From assembly GCA_024516155.1 (NCBI GenBank), contig JAJJXM010000073.1:62001-126000 (forward strand): a stretch of 64,000 nt of DNA, read 5' to 3'. A program made the translations under genes and the position numbers. This stretch comes from Pyronema omphalodes (Eukaryota > Ascomycota > Pezizomycetes > Pezizales > Pyronemataceae). Positions 46,513-59,632 of the stretch are shown here, piece after piece; within the stretch, counting starts at the first letter, position 1; each line of letters begins with the position of its first letter. Below the pieces are notes generated by a model. That model was not told the origin of the DNA. It searched no databases and saw nothing but the letters and a program-made list of their open reading frames with translations.

Positions 46513-48464
46513 ATGTCATCAGCCCGCAACAGTTCATCAGAATTGCAAGCATCTAACGGCGGATCTCTTAGACCTCCCAACTCTCGTCCCGGACACCACC
46601 TTCGCGCTTCAGCAGACATGTCAGGCGCTTTCCAGAACCCACTGGGCGGACGCATCCGCCCCTCCTCCGAAATTTTCTTGAACCCTCCACAGATCCCCCA
46701 GGAGACAGAAGGCCTCGACAAGGCCGCCAGGGAGTGGATGAACGATCTCGAGTCGTATGAGAATACCCTCGAGGAAATGGCATCTGCTGCATTGGATCAG
46801 GAGTTCAAGGACGAGCTCAGCGCTATCGAGCAGTGGTTTCGCGTTCTTAGCGAGGCTGAGAGAACTGCTGCCCTTTACGCCCTTCTACAACAGACCACAC
46901 AGGTCCAGATTAGGTTCTTCATCCAGGTTTTGCAGCAGATGGCCAAGTCTCATCCTATGTTGAACCTTCTCTCCCCTAACACGTTTGAGAAGGGTGAGTT
47001 TGCTATGTGATGGTTATACAAGTTAGGGCTAATTGGTTTCAGATGCTATGACCAACCGTATGAACGATGCTATGAGCAAGTTGACCATGGGAAGCCGGGA
47101 GTCTTTTAACAACAGACCTCCCCCGCCATCTCCCGGTGGACCTAACAGCCGTAATGCTGGTGTTGAGGCGACATCGATGTTCCCCGAGGCCGCAGCTGCG
47201 ATTGCCGCTCACAGAGCTAAGATTTCTGCTCAGGGTGGACCTGCAAGTGGAATTAAGTCCAACAGAAACAGTGCCTTGTTTGAGACCCGCAGTTCTTCAT
47301 CAAATCTCAACCCGGCTTCCATCAGTAATGCGGCGAACAACAAGGAGAACAACCCTCCTCCCTCGCCATGGAACCGCCCCAGCGAGTCTAATAACTCTAA
47401 TAACAACTCTAGCAATAACGAGACTTCCAGGCCGAAGTCTGCATCTGGTCAGCCACCCATGGGCAACTTCCAGCTTCCTCAGGTACCTGCTGGAGGCCTC
47501 CGTTCTCCCAGAAACCCGCCTCCCCAGATTACTGGTGATTCCAACATTCGTGCCACCACTTTGTCTGCTCCCAGTGACACAATCGACCTCGCGCAGCTCT
47601 CTCCCTACGCTGCTCACTCCAGCGGTAACTGGGCATCTATGGTCAACACCCCTGTCAACGCTATGTTTCCCCAGGGTAGTCAGAATGCGGATATGATTGC
47701 CAATGCAACTGCTATGAAGCTGGCTGCCTTGTCCACTGTCAACAACCGTATTATTCTTGATAACGACCCGAAGGGCTGGGGTAAGAGGCGCAAGGACAGC
47801 ACCCCTGGAAATGGAGCACCTCTTGCTTCCCCCCGTGGTATGCCTGGACTTTCTCCAGCACACATTACCATGTACAATGAGCATGGGCAGCTGGTTACAA
47901 TTCCCACGGCCGCCGCAGCAGCACTTCAAAGTGCATCCCCCAACCATCTCCTCGGTGGAAGATCGCGTCCCAGCTCCCCTGGAATTTTTAACCCTGCTGC
48001 ACAGTGGGGACAGATGGGATTCGCATCTCCCCAGGCTGGTGGATTCCTTGCTGCCCAGTCTCCTTTACTCAACAATGGACTTTTGGGACAGTTCGGTTCG
48101 CTTGGTGGATCTGAAGGCTACATCTCGGATGATGTGAGCGGACGTGGACGCAGCCCAAGAGGTCGTCGTGGAAGCTCCAAGCCCCCGGAGGACCCTACCA
48201 ACCCCGAGCTGTTGAACGATATCCCGTCGTGGCTTAGAAGCCTTCGCCTGCACAAGTACACCGACAACTTGAAGGATTTGAACTGGCAGGATTTGGTGCA
48301 GCTTGATGACGAGGCATTGGACAAGAGAGGAGTTAACGCACTGGGTGCTAGGAGAAAGATGTTGAAGGTATGCTTGGTTATCATTATTGTTGATTGGACG
48401 GTTGCTAACAAAATTGCAGGTGTTTGAACAAGTTCGTCAGGCACAATCCGAAGGGAAGATTTAG
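46513..48464 (+). CDS. VTS1: SAM-domain RNA-binding protein Vts1
   Basis: Exons 46513-46993, 47043-48367, 48420-48464; introns 49 and 52 nt; 616 residues. The conserved N-terminal helical block is [20 protein letters not shown], then [20 protein letters not shown] and [21 protein letters not shown] long Asn/Ser/Pro-rich disordered middle follows, including [10 protein letters not shown]. The C-terminal SAM domain (about 545-605) reads [20 protein letters not shown], then [20 protein letters not shown] and LGARRKMLK; the last helix is completed across intron 2 as [14 protein letters not shown]. Vts1/Smaug proteins bind CNGG-type hairpin loops in mRNAs and recruit the Ccr4-Not deadenylase for decay. 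The RNA-contact basic patch (ALGARRKML) is intact. The start ATG follows a long C/T-rich leader. Confidence 0.95.
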
Positions 48465-49224
48465 GAAGGTTCCCTTGGGCGATTTGGCCAAATCATAATT
48501 TGAACAGACCAGCCATATATAGGGCAAGATCATTAAACACATACAGTCAAAAGTGGAACGCTGGACGGGACAGAAGGGGTGATTTTTCCTATTTTTTGCT
48601 GTCGCACAGGGGATGATAATGTTGCTTTTCATTTTTTCGGACGGATATCACAACTCAAATTACCCTTTTCCTCTACATTCTCTCACACTCTCTACTGCTA
48701 CCCACCAGATTTTTTATGAAGTATCTTTTATTATGTACACGTTATGGTTGCTATATTTTGAGGATTTATACCTTTACTTGACGATACGCATGTTGGGGCT
48801 TTACTTCTTGATTTGAATTCGACAAAAGTTGGTGGCGAGTCATGTAGGAATGAGATGTAACTTCAATAGTATTTGCAATATCTAGTGGCTACTTAATACC
48901 TGGAGGAAGAAGCAGAGAGGGGCTGATAACTGGCTTATGTAGAGTCTGCAGTAATAACAAGCCTGTGTGATGGGCTAAATAATAAATCAGTCTCTACCAA
49001 ATTTTTCATCCTTCAATTTGTATTCCAATGTGATAAAGTAGCCGAAATCCACAAGATTTCTCTTGCCGTGATAGTCGCGTGTCGCGCGCGCCCGGATGAG
49101 CACCGAATCACGCCCCATGACAAAACTCTTGGCATTAGCGGCTCTTCCAACCCACAATTTTTCCCGCAGCTTCATCCCGCCGCAACGCCGACAGCATTCC
49201 ATCTTTACACGCGCCGCTTCCACG
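48465..49224. other. Intergenic VTS1 to mL46
   Basis: A 760-bp spacer with the VTS1 3' UTR and the mL46 promoter. The frame just upstream of mL46 is open from an ATG at 49,096 that also reads into the mL46 exon 1, so the start could lie upstream. Confidence 0.5.
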
Positions 49225-50378
49225 ATGAACGCCGGACTACGCTCCTCCCGGCCTCTGGGCATGCTCTTGAGTTTGTCCCCTTCTCCTGTAGGTTTTAGGA
49301 GAAAAATTGACCAAAAATAAAAAGAGCAGCACCCCCGGCAATTACCGCGCTGCTTTGCTACCTCCGCTGAGGCCTCCACTGATGCCCCCGCCGCTTCTTC
49401 TGTAAACCCTTACCGTGTCGCCGCTTCCGTGGTCCTCAGTAGACCTCCTATGCTCACCCCGGAGCTTCACCCGTTTGAGGAATCTTTCTACTTCTACCAG
49501 CGCCGTCTTAACCAGCGATTGGCACTACCGTTCACCCGTTACTTCTACATCAAGAAGGGAACCCCCGCCGATATGGAATGGAAGCGTAAGCAGAAAGCTG
49601 CTGCTGGATACACTGGATTTGGAGAGTCGGCATGGAAGGATGAATTGAGGGTTCAGGACACCGACCAGAAGGAACCGGATTTCGGATACAAGCGCCTTGT
49701 TAAAACGACAATCACCGGTGAAGATGAGAACTTGGAGCTCAATGAGAATGGTGAGCTGCCAGAGGGTGGAAAGTCAAAATTCGAAATGCCTCTGTCAAGG
49801 ATAACCGAGGCCGATAAGAAGAAGGACTACAGAAGCTTGGACAGACGTGGTGATAGGACGCTGTACTTTTTGGTGAAGAGCAAGGGAAATGCTGCACAGA
49901 AGTGGAAGTTCCCCGTTTCGCCAATTGTTGGACGGGAGAACTTGAAGCAGGTAGGTTTTTGGATCTGGAGCTTGTGAAAGGCCGTCACGGTTGCCAATTG
50001 ATGGCGACTGCCGTTAAAGCTACCAACGGCGGCCTTATGCAAGGCTTGGGGACTTGGAATTGGCGCTGATGGATTTTATAGGGTGCTATCCGTACTCTTG
50101 AGCAGGCCGCTGGTGTCAACATGAACACCTGGTTCGTCGGAAACGTTCCCATCGGACACTACACCAACCCCTTCGGACCTGAGTACCCCGCACCCGCTGA
50201 GGGATTGACTGCCGAGAAGGTCTTCTTCATGAAGGCACGCATTATGGCTGGTCAAGCGGATTTGCAGAACAACCTCCTCGGATTGGACGACTTTATGTGG
50301 CTAACCAAGGAGGAGATTGCGGAGTTTGTTGGAGATGATTACTACAAGGCTGTCCAGCACATGTTGGTTTCCCAGTAA
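49225..50378 (+). CDS. MRPL17: Mitochondrial large-subunit ribosomal protein mL46
   Basis: Exons 49225-49287, 49330-49950, 50082-50378; 326 residues, phases zero. Intron 1 is only 42 nt. The presequence is Arg/Ser/Ala-rich (MNAGLRSSRPLG). Next comes VVLSRPPMLTPELHPFEESF, the classic mL46 entry, then YQRRLNQRLALPFTRYFYIK, SRITEADKKKDYRSLDRRGD, and the Nudix-like C-terminal domain: LYFLVKSKGNAAQKWKFPVS, GAIRTLEQAAGVNMNTWFVG and FFMKARIMAGQADL. The Nudix box is degenerate, as in other mL46 proteins, so the domain is structural. It sits in the mitoribosome central protuberance region. Starting at 49096 instead would add 43 residues, also Arg/Ser-rich; I prefer 49225 because related fungal proteins start with MNA (from memory). 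Confidence 0.93.
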
Positions 50379-51017
50379 ACGGATACCAACAGAAACCGGG
50401 GAGGGGGGGAAAGGGTAGTGGTAGAGAGAGGGTTTCATTTTTGCGATTTTTCGAACTGTATAAATACCGGGGATATGGGGGATATATTGCCAGAGGGTGA
50501 GCGTGTATAAAAAGGAAAGAATGGATTGCGGCGTTCGTTAAAAATGAATTAGGTGTTCTTGTATCATAGTTAAACTCAGCTTGAAACAATTGCCAAGTTA
50601 TTTATCGTGTCCAAAGAGCCTGTATTTTGCCGTGAGAATCACAATTACAATTACCAATATTGTATATACCAGAGATGCAACTCCAAATGGTAACAATAAA
50701 CCACACATGAAAACTTCAGTGACGTAAGAAAACTCGTACCCCCATAAACCTCATGAACTCATAAAATCGTAAGTATAACTAAACAAAATATGCCAGTAAT
50801 ACAAATGAAAAAAAAAAAAGTTAAACCAGAAATCGTAGCGAATCCAAGAAAACCTGAAGCCGAAGAACAAAAAAAACTGGCAACCTTCCCATCTTTCCCA
50901 ACAACCACTCTTGTTCCCTATGCGTTCCCCGATCCCCCTCAGCCCTAAACAAACAACCCAATCCTCCAAGCACACCACATTCCATCACCAATCGACATCT
51001 CGCCTGACAGCTATCCC
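50379..51017. other. Convergent spacer mL46 / 596-residue gene
   Basis: A 639-bp spacer between two stop codons, with no repeats beyond an A11 run near 50,809. Confidence 0.55.
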
Positions 51018-52996
51018 CTATTCCGGCTTCGTAACCTTCCCCATCCAAAGACACAATTCACAACCCCCATGAGTACGACAAAAATCACATCTACTCCTAG
51101 CTCCCAGATCCTCCGCCCACCCCTGAAGTTTCTTCCTCCAAGTTTTCCCAAAAATCGATTCTCCGACAGACCACGAATCATTCGCAGCATCTCCTGCAAA
51201 ATCCACCGTTGGTAATAACTGATACAAAGCCCTTGATCGCAGGACCAAGTTTCTGGCAGTGTCACTCCTGTAGTCTCGGATCAGTTTACCAGTTTCAGAT
51301 GGCCAGGCTTTGGTTCCGGTTCGTAGGGTTTCGGCGATTTTTAGGAATTGTTGACATTCTTTTAAAGATTCGATGTATTTGAGACGTTGTTTTTTGGAGT
51401 CTTTTTGCTGCGAGGATTCTATGGGATTTCGGAGAAGTTTATCTGCCGTCGAAAGAGTTTTGGAAAGTTCTTTATCTTTCTGCTTTGTTTTTTGTTTGGG
51501 GTTAGAATATATATATCTCTTTTTGATGATAGGAATTATTTGTTCCAGAGAGAGAGAAAGGAAGAAAGGAAATGAAAGGAAAGGAGAAAGATACATACAT
51601 CAAGCTCCAAAATTCTCTCCTGATACTTCTTAATATCATGTCGAAACCTCCCACAGAATTTAATAATATCAGCCTTTAGCTCAACCCTAGCCTCCTTGAG
51701 GACCTTTTCATAAAGATTCGCAAATGTTAAACTGTTTAGAAAGTACTCCTGGTCGAAAATTGCCTCGGTGTCCTTCCAAGACCAGGAACTACCACTGGGA
51801 GCTGATATTCTCATTACGGTGGAAGCTTTCTGCTGGAAAACTTTGCGGAAAATTTCTACGTGAGTAGGATCGATGGGAGGAGGCTTGATGGTGTTGTAGA
51901 TATCCCAGGCTCCGAGGTGACATTCGAGAGGTTTCTTATTGATGGCGTTGTGGAAAACTTCTTCTTCGCCGACTAGTTGGAGGAGATAGGTAAAGTCCTT
52001 GATAATAGGGGTTTGAGTTTGAGTTTGGGGTTGGTTTTGGTTTTCGGTTTCCAGATGGGGGGTATTCTTGTTAGTTCCAATGCCATTGCCATTGCCATTG
52101 CCATTGCCATTACCACTTGCACTGCCAAGTCGAACTTCTTGAAAGTATGTCAAAGCTTTCTTCTCAGATTCCGCAAACCCTTCTTTAATCATCCGTTCGA
52201 TAATAGCGTCCTTGTTATGTTTGATATACATCCGTATGACGACCGAATATTTATCTTCACAAATCTGTTCCCTATTTAGTTCAATTAGACTCGCCTGAAA
52301 CCGTTCAAAGATATCTTCTCCATCATCCACGATATCCGAACATGACTGAACCAGGGAAAATAAATATGCGGAGTCATCGTTATTGGTATCATCGTTAAAA
52401 GTTATGGTTCCGTCTTTGATAACAGTTCTTCGATCGGTTAGAAAGTTATAAAGATCTTGTTTAATGAAATCAAGACTGGGGAAATATCGTCGAAGTTGAT
52501 CGTGAACTCCACGGACGGTGTAGAATTTCTGTTGTTCCCTAGCTCGGACAGATGCTGGTTGCTCTCCGAACGTGTTCCGCGGTGGTCGGGCGTTGTAAAG
52601 TGTTATGTATGCTTTGCATTGTCTCTTAAAGCACTTAAAAGTGTTTTCGATGGATTCATAAATTGGGTCATAGAGAAGCTCGGTGTTTAAAAACACTGAC
52701 TGTGTCATCGGAGACGGTACGTAATCTGAGATTGAAGCTATTTTTGATGGTTAGTACCTATAACATTATGTATTGGATAGTCTTTGTGGATGGGATGTAA
52801 ACAAACATCCAGTTGATTCCATTTTAATAGAGTCTTCCGCAAAACAAATTGCGGGATGAAAGATGTGTAATGCGGTGCTTTGGTGTCTTTGTGTTCTTTC
52901 CAGTTCTCTGACGCGTTGTGCTTGGGAGGAAAGAATGCGGTTTGTTGGTGAAATCTCACCGTGATATACGGTTGGATTCTCATTTAATGGTGACAT
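51018..52996 (-). CDS. Hypothetical protein with C-terminal double CxxC
   Basis: Exons 52996-52807, 52737-51599, 51479-51018; introns 69 nt (branch TACTAAC) and 119 nt; 596 residues, and phases close exactly. No family recognised. The N-terminus has SQAQRVRELERTQRHQSTAL; the middle is mixed helical (FIKQDLYNFLTDRRTVIKDG, VVIRMYIKHNKDAIIERMIK); a Gly-Asn run encoded by five TGCCAT units lies near residue 275, followed by Gln/Thr repeats. Then comes FTYLLQLVGEEEVFHNAINK and a globular-looking part with LTFANLYEKVLKEARVELKA and KYIESLKECQQFLKIAETLR. The last 23 residues hold C574-x2-C577 and C583-x2-C586 (CDFCRTHGGCELCLW), likely one zinc site. The start at 52996 depends on intron 1; a later ATG at 52708 would drop about 73 residues. 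Confidence 0.75.
52081..52110. repeat. Coding hexamer (TGCCAT)5
   Basis: Five perfect copies of TGCCAT plus one degenerate copy. On the minus strand they encode alternating Gly-Asn in the 596-residue protein. Copy-number change would keep the frame. Confidence 0.9.
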
Positions 52997-55900
52997 TGTA
53001 GAACAAAGTAGAATGCAGAAACACCCGTAGTTGACGCCTGAGGACTTTTTTTGTTTGTATTGAAGTGAGATCGTGATTCGGTATTGAATGTGTAAACGTT
53101 GTCTGGTCAGTTACTATGCGCTCTGTTGTATTGTTATTGTTTTCCATTGGGGCAGTGACACTGCCATAGAAGCTAGCTTGTACCTTCAAGTTGTAGATGA
53201 AGGTGCGAATACTCCATTCTATACAGTTGCTTCAGCCCTGCTTAAGCATTCACTGCCAACCACTGTCAGGGTCCAATTGTGACCAAGATTTGTTCGGAAA
53301 CTGGTCGCTGGGAGGGATTAAAGGATATTACGGAATTCATCGACAACATCATATTCAACGGCTATGTAAATGTTAAACTACATTCTTGGGGGATATATAT
53401 CCCAAGATTTCTGCTTTCACGAGAAGTGTGGGGGGTGGGGGTTATTTTGCGTGATTAATGATGACGCTGATCGTGTGGTCTTGGTTTATTCGGAAAGTGG
53501 TTCATTTCCAAAAAGATATAGTATCTAGACCCCAAACTACTCTGAGCAATGCTACCACTAATATCTTAGCGTTCTTTTGAATGCACTGAATCAAAATATT
53601 CAGAACTGGTTGGAAATCTTTCCAATTCTTTCCTTCCCGAATGGCGTGATATCAAAGTTATGTACTTACTTCCAAGTACGCCGAGAGACAATCCATAGCA
53701 TAGTCCCCACGAGGTTTCTGGCGTCTCGATACTCGACCCTTACTTGATTCATAGTCGAACTGCCAATGGGCCCGTCATGTGATCTATCCACTGTAGGATA
53801 TCATCCGAATCTCTCGAATCAACTTTAGCAACATTGAATCATCCCCTCTTACCAAAAGTCGCTAGAATTTCAACTTTCTTCAGAAAAGTTATAGTTTATT
53901 CGCATGTTTTTCAGAGAATGGTAACTAAAAACATACTCCATATGCCTTCTTCAATTTTTCCCATTGCCTGTATTCCATATTCTTGCCGCGATTAGTTTGT
54001 ATTCCGATACCTCGTGCCATAGAGTGTCCTTGGGAGAATCTTTCCAATGGCAAGGGTAAACTTTATCCATTCTACATAATCCCTTCTTTGAATTTGAAAT
54101 CTAGCTTGAAGTTCCATGAAGACAGCCTTCAAATGTGATCTCAATTTTGGTTTATCTTTCTCTTCCAAATAGTCCTCGCCATGGACCTTGCCACGGACCT
54201 CGTTGGGAAAATGTACATAGGAGGACTTCCCCTACACTAAACTTTCCTTTTCTCTCCGAATCTAATGAAGAATACCTTATGCTTAAAATTCAAACTCATA
54301 CCCTGACTAAGCATATATATAGCGCAGATGACCCTGAATAACACAGGCGTCAGGCACAAATATCTGGTGGTGAGTACTGAGTTTCTAAATCCCGTAGAAA
54401 AAAATTATCCGTGGCTTCTAAGTTTTGTTGATACCTCTTTTGCGGGTCAAATTTGTAGATTTTTGATGTATCATGATCTAACCGTTCAATGACATGTACA
54501 CAAAAAGTCATATTTAGAGTGGATAATTAACGGTTCGCCGTGGTACGTTAGAGGTGGAGTTGTCATTATAGAAGAGGACAATCGTAGTGAAGGAAGAATG
54601 AAGAATGGAGATTCCGGATACATCCATAATCAGTCACTATGGTATATAACACTACTTTAATGAATTGAAATGATGCAATAGTGGTTAGGTAGATGATATG
54701 AATTGTATGATAATGTTCTGGGGTGTCGTTAGGTCAAGTGGTTTCCTGTAATAGAAAATGATTCGTGATCACTGATGGGATGGGTACGGTCTGATAGGAA
54801 AGATATAAATCTATGAGGAAGGGATGAATTCAATATTGGGATGATTCGAGATGATTTCTTGTGATGAGCAGAGTTTATTTATTGTAATCAATTTCAGTAA
54901 GATATTAGATTTCCAAGTCGCGTCTGTAGGTACTTGTAGGTTTTTTTCATCATGTACTTTAGGTTATACCTTCTGCAGTGCCAGTGAGACGCTAGAAATC
55001 TATCATCTGTTAATACTAGGCTTTATTACCGCGTCAACTGCAACCGGTGTGTGCCGAGACTACATCATGTCATAGTACTGCGTTCGTTTGCGCTCAAAGT
55101 AAGATTGTACAAAGTTTCGGTGAGAAAACTATAATTTTGCCTTATCGTAATGTACGAGTCCTAGTGTAGTGTAAGCAACAGGGTAGAGATCTGTGAGACG
55201 GTGAGCACTGAGCGCTGAGCACTGTGGACCGGTGGTTAATTGGTTACGGCTTGCGTGGTGGCCTTTAGATTGATTATATGGTACTTAGGGCGTAATGTCA
55301 TGGATGTGGTAAGTTAGAAGTTGAACTTGATTGATGATGAAGTCAAGCTTTAATTGTGACATTGCACAAGGGGATGACGGCAAGAGTGATATACTATGAA
55401 TAAACGTCACATCGGATCACTGGCCTTACTCATGAAAACGCTAACTACAAATCTCCCATGTACGAGCTCGCCTATCTGACTACATGCAAGTAAAAAGTTC
55501 AAAAAAATTTAATCTGAGCTAAGTATTCTCCCACATTCATCCCGGCATATCTTTTACTCGTAGTACATATCCTCATTATCGCATCAATCACCGATGAAGC
55601 AAACAACCAATCGGCCAAATCCGACGCCCTTAACCAAACACTCCCACTCCTCTAATAGAATCCTCAATATATAAAGCTTATGTTTCCCCGCTCGAATCAA
55701 GTCTTCAAATACATCTTGGCATTCCTTCCCATTTCGTCCCCTCATGAGTGATATTCTATGCCTAGGAAAGTCTGCTTACGACATACACCCTCCTTAACCA
55801 GGGGTGCTGACCGCACATTGCATCTGCAGGATACTAGTGCTTACTACTTCCCGTATGTGACGGAACCATGGTGCGTAATCCTGGGAACCAGGGGAACCCG

Positions 55901-58845
55901 GTGTCCAGTGTAACACAGAGTCCGAGTACAGCACAGTGAATCTAGAGCAGTACAGTACATATACCAGTGGGGGCTGGGGTTCGGTAATGGAGTTTATTGT
56001 TCAGATAAAGTAGAGTCCCGGATCAGGGTTTGCTTTTAACATATTAACACAGCAGATAACACATAACTCATAACACACCTTTGGATATGCGGCATGCAAG
56101 ATGATCTTAAGGCTTGGATTAATAATTAGTGATCCTGATCTAACAAGGAACAAATGCTAGATGTTCCTTATGGGGGTGGGGTACCAAAGTTACCTAGGGA
56201 ATCAGGATTTGGATACATGCTATTGCTAAGGATGATCGGGCATATGTGGGGCTCGGGGATAACTTATGGGACGAAAAATTAGAAAATGGAACCTCTGAAC
56301 TCATCATTTGTCTCGGAAGTCGGGAATATATGTCGGTGGGAAGTGTTTCATATGAGACGAGTCACGAATGGGTATCTACTTTATGTGGGAGGGGTAGCGC
56401 GGGAGGAGTCAATACATCTAGAATACACATATCAGAATTCTGAAAGTGTGAGTCTCCGGTATGGGTATGTGATTAACACGAGCTTTTTGTATGGGATTTA
56501 CACTGCACGGGAAAAGGGCTGAAGATTAGAAATTCAATAGTCTATAAGATCTACGATTCGTATCTGCGGTTTCTTCCGTGATTATCTTGTGCGAGATATA
56601 CAATGCTATTAGAATGCCTACCTTGGTATTCATTCCTTTTGGTGTTTACCCAAGCTTTCCGAGTTTCTCGCTATCCTGTTACGACGGTACGGTTATAGAA
56701 TATCTATGTGGCTTTAATAGAGCGAGTGATTATTCAATGCTTTACTCAAAAATAGTTTTTCTACTTACTCTAGAGATATCCGGGATTAGAACAGACAGGT
56801 CTTTGGTTCTCAGTCATAACATGAGGTCTAAGGGTGTATAGTAGACAATCCTCTCTCCGGCCCGACCCTAGAGTGAATAAGATACCGGTTACAGTCTCAT
56901 CGTTGCCAGTCCTGTTCGAAACTCCGAGTTCCAACCCTTCTTATTTTCCTTCCGAAGCTTCGGTGCTTCGGTGAGCTATATATGTACAAGCTCCGGACTC
57001 ATTCGTGATTAGACTTTCATATTAGAGTTTGTATGCGTCACTGTCTATAGAATACTATGATACGTAAATACGTAGTAAATGTCTCGGGTTTTAGCCTTTC
57101 AAAGAATAAAGCTGTCCTAACATCCGCTGCTAATTTTACTTTCCACTCCCGGGAGCCAAAAGGCCATAAAGGTAGCCCCTTAAAATTACCCTGACCAAGC
57201 GGTGAGAAACAGAAGCTTTCGGATCTAACTGGAATCATAGTTTTCGATCCGGAGATCAGTAGGGTGGGATGGCATAGGATGATATCACCTGTGACCCTTA
57301 GAGACTTCGCTCCCGAATTCTAACTACCGCTAGTCTAAAGTCTTTCGCAATTGCGCATGTCGGAAATATTGCTCTAAGACTTTGGTACTCTTGGACGTTA
57401 TATGATTAGAGGTTTCGTATAGCGGTGAGTGATCCCCTATGCCTACCTGCACTGCGCACGACGGGCCGAGAGTTGATTGATCTACTATACTTTATACCAG
57501 GGATACGGTTAGGCTCGGACAACCTCATTCTGTTATTTGAACTGGGAAGTACCTTGAAGGGTTTATGATTTTGTGGCAGTGAGATGGTAAAAGCACAGTT
57601 CTAAGGAAGCTCTAAATAAACACTGTCCTCTATTCATCGAATCATCTTAGGAGCTGAAAAAAAGAAGGGCTGGAGAGAACAAACGGAAGAAATTAAACTT
57701 CTGTATGTCTTGCATAAGATAATAGGTTCATCCCAGCTTAACTAGCTTTCAGCTTTATGTACGTGATCAGGCTTCGGAGTCCTGCTATTGGGGTTTAGGG
57801 CGAGGAGTTGGAATTTGACGTCGTTTCCCACGCCGCATCCCGTTTTTTCCGTGCTTCTAAAATGCTTCTTTGATCTCCTTCTTTCCTTCTAGAACCCCCA
57901 TCATCCTGGAAAATTAATGATTGATGAAATCGACTCGTACGACAGATCATGATGCACACGACAAGTTGCACACATGGCAAGCAATTCGCTCAGACCGACA
58001 GACAACAACCCCCGCGCAAAGTTTCCTTGGCATAAGCAGTATATTTCCCATTCCCATTTAAGATTCCGTTAGTAGACTAATCAACTTTTAGTTAATCAAA
58101 AAGCTTTTATTTCATCCTTTTTGTCGTTTAGTTTTAAAACCATTTCATCTCTCTAATCTCCTAAAGTAATACTTGTGACGATGTGATGAGCAAATGTGAT
58201 AAAGGAACAGAAGTGTAATGTGACGGAAATCACGGACCCCGGGATCAACTCCCACCCTGTCGACTTCGTCAAGCCTCTGCATCATCAAGTTCTAGAAGGA
58301 TGCAGGATGCGGGATAATCGGAGTTTTCTACTTCTAGGTACGTGCGAAATAGAAGCTGGAACGAAGCAACGTCGAAGCTTCTGGGAAAGCCTCCGTGCGG
58401 CGTTCTAGAAGGTCTGATGGAAGGATTGAAGGGGGGTGTACGGGGGGGACGGTGATGTCAATCCTTATTTGTGGATCCAACGCATGTTGGGTCCGTAAGT
58501 AGAGAGACCACCGCACACAAGAAAAAAAAAAGCAACTAGATGACAACCCAACCTCGTCTTGGAATTTTTCTGGAAGCTTATGATGATGAAGCTTGTAAAT
58601 CTTTGCAGAAGAAGCGCATGGAGAAGACGGTCGGCTGAACCTGCGTTGCTTGCCAAGTCAGGGGTAGATGCTTTTCACTCTAGATTATGGTATCTAGTTG
58701 GAAAAACTTGAATTGCGACTCATTTTAGTCGCGCGCCAGAAAACCGGTGATGCGCTCATGCAAGCAAAAAATTTCTACCTTTCCGGCTTCATGGGCTTTG
58801 GTTTCTTTCCAAATTTTCAGGATTCCATGCATGATTTGCCATGCC

Positions 58846-58880
58846 GAGGGTTACCAAAGGTTACCAAAGGTTGCTAAAGG
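58846..58880. repeat. GGTTACCAAA decamer repeats
   Basis: Three tandem copies of GGTTACCAAA/GGTTGCTAAA in non-coding sequence. Confidence 0.75.
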
Positions 58881-59574
58881 ATTCCAAACTGTTCTAACTT
58901 CTCTTTGCTCGAGTTTCACCGCCAGATGTGTGCTAAGTTGACGCCCCCTCCCAAGCAGCTCCAAGTCAGTAGCTTTTGTTTGTTCAGCATTCCAACTGTT
59001 GCAGCTATGTGTATGTCTTGGTTTTCATTTTTGTACAGTCGCAATATCATCGTATCTCGGAACTGTAACATCCAATTATTGAAGAGGCACAAACAAAATC
59101 AAAAATGCAGTTTTTGCAGGTCTTGCAAGATCCATGTAAAACATTCGTTATGTGTCGGTCGGAGGACGATCAAACGAAACTTAGGGAGTGGGGGAAGCTC
59201 GGAGTACAGTAGGGAATCACAAGTTTCAAAAAATCCGCCGATTTTGCATAACTTTAGATCCTAGAACATATACGTACCCTAGATACATACGCAACGCAAG
59301 CCTTCCGTTTAATAAACCCGCAGATCTGTATGTATGTATATGTATGTTGTATGTATGTAGGCTTTCGAGAAATTCTAATGCATGCACTTGTGTGGTGTTT
59401 CTCAACGTGGTTTATCATGCTGTCAACGTGGACGTCGCATCACCGTAGGAAAGGGAAGGGAATTTCCAGAGAGAAAAGCTTATGTACCTCCTGCACATTC
59501 CGAGTGTACGTTTCCCAGGCGCATGGAATTGAGGCACTTTCTGTAGGGTTATGTATGTTATGTATGCATAACCA

Positions 59575-59632
59575 CAGGCAAAGGCAAAAGCAAATGCAGA
59601 TGCAAATGCAGAGGTAAAGGTAAAGGCAAAGT
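59575..59632. repeat. GCAAAG/GCAAAT/GCAGAT hexamer array
   Basis: About nine degenerate hexamers (GCAAAG, GCAAAA, GCAAAT, GCAGAT, GTAAAG). The long minus-strand frame over it (Ala/Phe or Leu/Cys repeats) is a by-product of the array. Confidence 0.8.
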
